In this document: positions 58,423 to 64,000 of the stretch, one piece after another
Position numbering within the stretch: position 1 is the first letter of the stretch
Layout of the letters: each line of letters begins with the position of its first letter
Assembly (NCBI GenBank): GCA_949752795.1
Contig: OX457061.1
Location: 40,084,338 to 40,148,337 of the forward strand
Length of the DNA stretch: 64,000 nt
From: Hyperoodon ampullatus
Lineage: Eukaryota > Chordata > Mammalia > Artiodactyla > Ziphiidae
Reading direction: 5' to 3'
Position numbers and translations under genes: made by a program
Notes under the pieces: model-generated
Seen by the model: only the letters and a program-made list of their open reading frames with translations
What the model was told of the DNA's origin: nothing
The model's database searches: none

Positions 58423-59337
58423 ATGAGAAAGCAGAAAAACACACAGCAGGTGAAGGAGCAAGATAAAAACCTACCAGACCTAACAAATGAAGAGGTAATA
58501 GGCAGTCTACCTGAAAAAGAATTCAGAATAATGATAGTAAAGCTGATCCAAGATTCTATTTCCCAGATCCAAAATCTTGGAAATAGAATAGACAATATGC
58601 AAGAAACAGTTAACAAGGACCTAGAAGAACTAAAGATGAATCAAGCATCGATTAAAAACACAATAAATGAAATGAAAAATACTCTAGATGGGATCAATAG
58701 CAGAATAACTGAGGCAGAAGAACGGATAAGTGAGGTGGAAGATAAAATAGTGGAAATAACTGATGCAGAGAAAAATAAAGAAAAAAGAATGAAAAGAACA
58801 GAGGACAGTCTCAGAGACCTCTGGGACAACATTAAACGCACCAACATTCGAATTATAGGGGTTCCAGAAGAAGAAGAGAAAAAGAAAGGGACTGAGAAAA
58901 TATTTGAAGAGATTATAGTTGAAAACTTCCCTAATATGGGAAAGGAAATAGTTAATCAAGTCCAGGAGGCACAGAGAGTCCCATACAGAATAAATCCAAG
59001 AAGAAATACGCCAAGACACATATTAATCAAACTGTCAAAAATTAAACACAAAGAAATCATATTAAAAGCAGCAAGGGAAAAACAACAAATAACACACAAG
59101 GGAATCCCCATCAGGTTAACAGCTGATCTCTCAGCAGAAACTCTACAAGCCAGAAGGGAGTGGCAGGACATAATTAAAGTGATGAAGGAGAGAAACCTGC
59201 AACCAAGATTACTCTACCCAGCAAGGATCTCATTCAGATTTGATGGAGAAATTAAAACGTTTACAGACAAGCAAAAGCTGAGAGAGTTCAGCACCACCAA
59301 ACCAGCTTTACAACAAATGCTAAAGGAACTTCTCTAG
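58423..59337 (+). CDS. L1 ORF1p, RNA-binding nucleic-acid chaperone (intact, 304 aa)
   Basis: The frame is uninterrupted from ATG (58,423) to TAG. ORF1p forms trimers that coat L1 RNA and act as a chaperone during retrotransposition in the cytoplasm and nucleus. Visible layout: a polar N-terminus (1-30); a long heptad-rich coiled coil (about 35-135, e.g. [19 protein letters not shown]); an RRM-like domain from [12 protein letters not shown] (141-152) to about 235, with the basic [13 protein letters not shown] stretch (192-204); and a C-terminal domain with [17 protein letters not shown] (231-247) and [10 protein letters not shown] (280-289). It is shorter than the 338-residue human protein, mainly in the N-terminus and at the C-terminal end. 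The start is supported by position and by the 58-base spacing to ORF2. There is no frameshift, so the protein could be made if the promoter works. Confidence 0.95.
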   Translation: MRKQKNTQQVKEQDKNLPDLTNEEVIGSLPEKEFRIMIVKLIQDSISQIQNLGNRIDNMQETVNKDLEELKMNQASIKNTINEMKNTLDGINSRITEAEERISEVEDKIVEITDAEKNKEKRMKRTEDSLRDLWDNIKRTNIRIIGVPEEEEKKKGTEKIFEEIIVENFPNMGKEIVNQVQEAQRVPYRINPRRNTPRHILIKLSKIKHKEIILKAAREKQQITHKGIPIRLTADLSAETLQARREWQDIIKVMKERNLQPRLLYPARISFRFDGEIKTFTDKQKLREFSTTKPALQQMLKELL

Positions 59338-59395
59338 GCAAGAAACACAACAGAAGGACTATACCTACAATAACGAACCCAAAGCCATTAAGGAA
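59338..59395 (+). other. L1-A inter-ORF spacer
   Basis: 58 bases between the ORF1 stop and the ORF2 ATG. In L1, ORF2 is translated from the same RNA by an unusual reinitiation, and a short spacer of this size is typical. Confidence 0.8.
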
Positions 59396-62300
59396 ATGGG
59401 AATAGGAACATACATATCAATAATTACCTTAAATGTAAATGGACTAAATGCTCCCACCAAAAGACACAGAGTGGCTGAATGGATACAAAAACAAGACCCA
59501 TATATATGCTGTCTACAAGAGACCCACTTCAGACCTAGAGACACATACAGATTGAAAGTAAGGGGTTGGAAAAAGATATTCCATGCAAATGGAAATCAAA
59601 AGAAAGCTGGAGTAGCAATTCTTATATCAGACAAAATAGACTTTAAAATAAAGACTATTAGAAGAGACAAAGAAGGAAACTACATAACGATAAAGGGATC
59701 GATCCAAGAAGAAGATATAACAATTGTAAATATTTATGCACCCAACATAGGAGCACCTCAATACATAAGGCAAATACTAACAGCCATAAAAGGGGAAATC
59801 GACAGTAACACAATCATAGTAGGGGACTTTAACACCCCACTTTCACCAATGGACAGATCATCCAAAATGAAAATAAATAAGGAAACACAAGCTTTAAATG
59901 ATACATTAAACAAGATGGACTTAATTGATATTTATAGGACATTCCACCCAAAAACAACAGAATACACATTTTTCTCAAGTGCTCATGGAACATTCTCCAG
60001 GATAGATCATATCTTGGGTCACAAATCAAGCCTTGGTAAATTTAAGAAAATTGAAATTGTATCAAGTATCTTTTCCGACCACAATGCTATGAGACTAGAC
60101 ATCAATTACAGGAAAAGATCTGTAAAAAATACAAACACATGGAGGCTAAACAATACACTACTCAATAATGAAGTGATCACTGAAGAAATCAAAGAGGAAA
60201 TTAAGAAATACTTAGAAACAAATGACAATGGAGACACGACGACCCAAAACCTATGGGACGCAGCAAAAGCAGTTCTAAGGGGGAAGTTTATAGCAATACA
60301 ATCCCACCTTAAGAAACAGGAAACATTTCGAGTAAACAACCTGACCCTGCACCTAAAGCAATTAGAGAAAGAAGAACAAAAAACCCCCAAAGTTAGCAGA
60401 AGGAAAGAAATCATAAAGATCAGATCAGAAATAAATGAAAAAGAAATGAAGGAAACGATAGCAAAGATCAACCAAACTAAAAGCTGGTTCTTTGAGAAGA
60501 TAAACAAAATTGACAAACCATTAGCCAGACTCATCAAGAAAAGAAGGGAGAAGACTCAAATCAGTAGAATTAGAAATGAAAAAGGAGAAGTAACAACTGA
60601 CACTGCAGAAATACAAAAGATCATGAGAGATTACTATAAGCAACTCTATGCCAATAAAATGGACAACCTGGAAGAAATGGACAAATTCTTAGAAATGCAC
60701 AACCTACCAAGACTGACTCAGGAAGAAATAGAAAATATGAATAGACCAATCACAAGCACTGAAATTGAAACTGTGATTAAAAATCTTCCATCAAACAAAA
60801 GCCCAGGACCAGATGGCTTTACAGGCGAATTCTATCAAACATTTAGAGAAGAGCTAACACCCATCCTTCTCAAACTCTTCCAAACAATATCAGAGGAAGG
60901 AACACTCCCAAACTCATTCTACGAGGCCACCATCACCTTGATACCAAAACCAGGCAAGGATGTCACAAAGAAAGAAAACTACAGGCCAATATCACTGATG
61001 AACATAGATGCAAAAATCCTCAACAAAATACTAGCAAACAGAATCCAACAGCACATTAAAAGGATCATACACCATGATCAAGTGGGGTTTATTCCAGGAA
61101 TGCAAGGATTCTTCAATATACGCAAATCAATCAATGTGATACACCATATTAACAAGTTGAAGGAGAAAAACCATATGATCATCTCAATAGATGCAGAGAA
61201 AGCTTTCGACAAAATTCAAAAACCCTGCAGAAAGTAGGCATAGAGGGAACTTTCCTCAACATAATAAAGGCCATATATGACAAACCCACAGCCAACATTG
61301 TCCTCAACGGTGAAAAACTGAAACCATTTCCACTAAGATCAGGAACAAGACAAGGCTGCCCACTCTCACCACTCTTATTCAACATAGTTTTGGAAGTTTT
61401 AGCCACAGCAATCAGAGAAGAAAAGGAAATAAAAGGAATCCAAATTGGAAAAGAAGAAGTAAAGCTGTCACTGTTTGCAGATGACATGATACTATACATA
61501 GAGAATCCTAAAGATGCTACCGAAAAACTACTAGAGCTAATCAATGAATTTGGTAAAGTAGCAGGATACAAAATTAATGCACAGAAATCTCTGGCATTCC
61601 TGTACACTAATGATGAAAAATCTGAAAATGAAATCAAGAAAACACTCCCATTTACCATTGCAACAAAAAGAATAAAATATCTAGGAATAAACCTACCTAA
61701 GGAGACAAAAGACCTGTATGCAGAAAATTATAAGACACTGATGAAAGAAATTAAAGATGATATAAATAGATGGAGAGATATACCATGCTCCTGGATTGGA
61801 AGAATCAATATTGTGAAAATGACTCTACTACCCAAAGCAATCTACAGATTCAATGCAATCCCTATCAAACTACCACTGGCATTTTTCACAGAAGTAGAAC
61901 AAAAAATTTCAAAATTTGTTTGGAAAAACAAAAGACCCCGAATAGCCAAAGCAATCTTGAGAACGAAAAACGGAGCTGGAGGAATCAGGCTGCCTGACTT
62001 CAGACTATACTACAAAGCTACAGTAATTAAGACAGTGTGGTACTGGCATAAAAACAGAAAGATAGATCAGTGGATCAGGATAGAAAGCCCAGAGATAAAC
62101 CCACGCACATATGGCCAACTTATCTTTGATAAAGGAGGCAGGAATGTACAGTGGAGAAAGGACAGCCTCTTCAATAAGTGGTGCTGGGAAAACTGGACAG
62201 GGACATGTAAAAGTATGAGATTAGATCATTCCCTAACACCATACACAAAAATAAGCTCAAAATGGATTAAAGACCTAAATGTAAGGCCAGAAACTATCAA

Positions 62301-63198
62301 ACTCTTAGAGGAAAACATAGGTAGAACACTCTATGACATAAATCACAGCAAGATCCTTTTGGACCCACCTCCTAGAGAAATGGAACTAAAAACAAAGATA
62401 AACAAATGGGACCTAATGAAACTTCAAAGCTTTTGCACAGCAAAGGAAACCATAAACAAGACCAAAAGACAACCCTCAGAATGGGAGAAAATATTTGCAA
62501 ATGAAGCAACTGACAAAGGATTAATCTCCAAAATTTATAAACAGCTCATGCAGCTCAATAGCAAAAAAACAAACAACCCAATCCAAAAATGGGCAGAAGA
62601 CTTAAATAGGCATTTCTCCAAAGAAGATATACAGACTGCCAACAAACACATGAAAGAATGCTCAACATCATTAATCATTAGAGAAATGCAAATCAAAACT
62701 ACAATGAGATATCATCTCACACCAGTCAGAATGGCCATCATCAAGAAATCTAGAAACAATAAATGCTGGAGAGGGTGTGGAGAAAAGGGAACACTCTTGC
62801 ACTGCTGGTGGGAATGTGAATTGGTACAGCCACTATGGAGAACAGTATGGAGGTTCCTTAAAAAACTAAAAATAGAACTACCATATGACCCAGCAATCCC
62901 ACTACTAGGCATATACCCTGAGAAAACCATAATTCAAAAAGAGACATGTACCAAAATGTTCATTGCAGCTCTATTCACAATAGCCCGGAGCTGGAAACAA
63001 CCTAAGTGTCCATCATCGGATGAATGGATAAAGAAGATGTGGCACATATATACAATGGAATATTACTCAGCCATAAAAAGAAACGAAACTGAGCTATTTG
63101 TAATGAGGTGGATAGACCTAGAGTCTGTCATACAGAGTGAAGTAAGTCAGAAAGAGAAAGACAAATACCGTATGCTAACACATATATATGGAATTTAA
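59396..63198 (+). pseudogene. L1 ORF2p (endonuclease-reverse transcriptase), split by a 16-bp deletion
   Basis: ORF2p nicks target DNA and reverse-transcribes L1 RNA. The first part (59,396-61,237, 613 codons) holds a complete-looking APE-type endonuclease: N13, E42 (in QETH), D144 and N146 (in GDFN), D204 (in RIDHI), D228 and H229 (in SDHN). It continues through the RT start ([12 protein letters not shown]) and motif A ([12 protein letters not shown]599). A 16-bp deletion then shifts the frame and a stop follows at 61,235. The other frame is open from there to 63,198 and carries [16 protein letters not shown] (61,474-61,485) and the cysteine motif CWRGC..HCWWEC (62,764-62,817). Adding 16 bp gives about 1272 codons, close to the 1275 of human L1. 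Only an endonuclease-containing fragment lacking RT activity is expected. Confidence 0.95.
61215..61225 (+). other. Site of the 16-bp deletion in L1-A ORF2
   Basis: L1-A has five A between TTC and CCC. The corresponding place in L1-C (reverse strand of 44,083-44,107) has 16 more bases, with A-runs at both borders. The loss is not a multiple of three and lies just after RT motif A. Confidence 0.9.
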
Positions 63199-63525
63199 AA
63201 AAAAAAAAAATGTCATGAAGAACCTAGGGGTAAAACGGGAATAAAGACACAGACCTACTTGAGAATGGACTTGAGGATATGGGGAAGGGGAAGGGTAAGC
63301 TGTGACAAAGGGAAAGAGAGGCATGGACATATATACACTACCAAACGTAAGGTAGATAGATAGTGGGAAGCAGCCGCAGAGCACAGGGAGATCAGCTCGG
63401 TGCTTTGTGACCGCCTGGAGGGGTGGGATGGGGAGGGTGGGAGGGAGGGAGATGCATGAGGGAGGGGATGTGGGAACAGATGTATATGTATGACTGATTC
63501 ACTTTGTTATAAAGCAGAAACTAAT
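63199..63525 (+). other. L1-A 3' UTR, short form
   Basis: It ends at 'AAAGCAGAAACTAAT' and passes into the A-rich tail. The older copies in this window continue for about 45 more bases with 'ACCATTGTAAAGC' and 'CTCCAATAAAGATG'. The signal AATAAA is formed in L1-A at the tail border (CTAATAAAA). Confidence 0.88.
63418..63451 (+). repeat. G-rich, quadruplex-prone tract in the L1-A 3' UTR
   Basis: At least seven G-runs of three or more within 34 bases (GGGG, GGG, GGGG, GGG, GGG, GGG, GGG). A similar tract is present in all L1 3' UTRs of this window, for example 531-562. L1 3' UTRs of mammals commonly carry such a tract. Confidence 0.8.
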
Positions 63526-63534
63526 AAAAAAAAA

Positions 63535-63569
<35 letters not shown>
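63526..63569 (+). repeat. L1-A A-rich tail with (AAAT)n
   Basis: A short A-run followed by about eight AAAT units, a usual outcome of tail-templated growth or slippage. Confidence 0.9.
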
Positions 63570-63581
63570 AAAAAGAGATTC
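63570..63581. repeat. TSD (right copy) of L1-A
   Basis: 'AAAAAGAGATTC', matching 56,256-56,267 with one mismatch. Its first bases merge with the A-tail. Confidence 0.85.
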
Positions 63582-64000
63582 ATTCCACGCCCTCTGAATC
63601 TGGCAGCAAAATCTCTTTCCCAGGTGATTTCACAGCCTGGTCCTCAAGTGTGGCTGCTCAGAGGGTGGGACCCATAACTTTCAGAGGAAATCTCCCATTG
63701 AATGCTGAGTTTCCACAATTACTTTCAAGATCCGAAGTAGCAAGTGACAAAGTGCATCTTGTTGACATATGATGTAGGCATATTTACGTAGGGCTCTATT
63801 AGACCCACAGTTTGCCAGCCCAGGCATTTTTCTCTCTGAAAATTTCCAGGGGACGTGGGCAGGGGTGGGCACAGTAGGGTAGAAGCACACAGAGATTCAT
63901 GTGGCTCCAGATGTGATGAGAGGGATGCCAGAAAATATGATTAAGACTTGGAATTCTATAGACACTGGGGGCTGCAGAAGGTGGGGAAAGTAGGTTTTTA
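63582..64000. other. Unique-looking 3' flank of L1-A
   Basis: Continues the locus interrupted by L1-A. No gene or repeat recognised. Confidence 0.5.

Larger units (their letters stand above)
56268..63569 (+). mobile_element. L1-A: full-length young L1 with one inactivating lesion
   Basis: The element is 7.3 kb and complete from the 5' end ('GGAGCCGGAGGAAGATGGCGG') to an A-rich tail, and is flanked by a TSD. Order: leader with internal promoter (56,268-58,422), ORF1 (58,423-59,337), 58-base spacer, ORF2 (59,396-63,198), 3' UTR (63,199-63,525) and an (AAAT)n-containing tail. ORF1 is intact and ORF2 has a single frameshifting deletion at about 61,218. It is nearly identical to L1-B over shared parts. 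It is therefore a recent insertion that is probably unable to make full ORF2p. Confidence 0.97.

Overview
The window looks like intergenic DNA from a cetacean (whale or dolphin) genome. The main evidence is the set of tRNA-derived SINEs that open with the 'CTCCCTGGTGGCGCAGTGG' type head and carry the body typical of the CHR family. The other evidence is young L1 elements of the type found in cetaceans and their relatives, lying in a background of mammal-wide MIR, L2, MaLR and L1M fossils. I recognise no host protein-coding exon, rRNA or functional tRNA gene. Every long reading frame belongs to an L1 or is a by-product of simple sequence.

Layout. 0-1.3 kb: two head-to-tail L1 3' ends (+). 1.3-7.5 kb: AT-rich DNA, a GT microsatellite, old antisense L1, then a 5'-truncated younger L1 (-) carrying a SINE. 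7.5-13.5 kb: a gene-poor stretch with a hAT-like fossil, antisense L1M and an L2. 13.6-16.7 kb: a young L1 (-), called L1-B here, with both ends, target-site duplications (TSDs) and a 4.2-kb internal deletion; it sits inside an old L1M that is also split by a MaLR LTR. 18-32 kb: mostly low-repeat sequence with MIR/L2, one HAL1-like element, one short SINE and an L1M 3' part. 31.9-32.5 kb: two adjacent SINEs. 32.5-37.8 kb: opposed L1M remnants, MaLR LTRs and SINEs. 37.8-41.5 kb: low-repeat DNA and an LTR. 41.5-48.2 kb: an older near-full-length L1 (-), L1-C, broken by two SINEs. 48.3-53.8 kb: a run of L1M/HAL1-like remnants (+). 53.8-56.2 kb: low-repeat flank. 56.27-63.57 kb: a full-length young L1 (+), L1-A, with intact ORF1, ORF2 broken by one 16-bp deletion, and clear TSDs. 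The window ends in unique sequence.

How the parts relate. L1-A and L1-B are nearly identical wherever they overlap (about 3.1 kb) and lie in opposite orientation about 40 kb apart. Each has its own TSD, so they are separate recent insertions from closely related source elements. L1-A has the full L1 layout: a 5' leader/promoter with a YY1-like site, a long polypyrimidine tract, ORF1 (RNA-binding chaperone), a short spacer, ORF2 (endonuclease and reverse transcriptase), a 3' UTR with a G-rich tract, and an A-rich tail. The SINEs probably depended on such L1 machinery for mobility. I found no undescribed system with a coherent gene set. The most interesting features are the L1 pair, the lesions and internal deletions, the shortened 3' end of the young subfamily, and an ATG-less open leader frame that picks up host ATGs. 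Repeat family names come from recognition by eye, not from a database search, and borders of old repeats are approximate.
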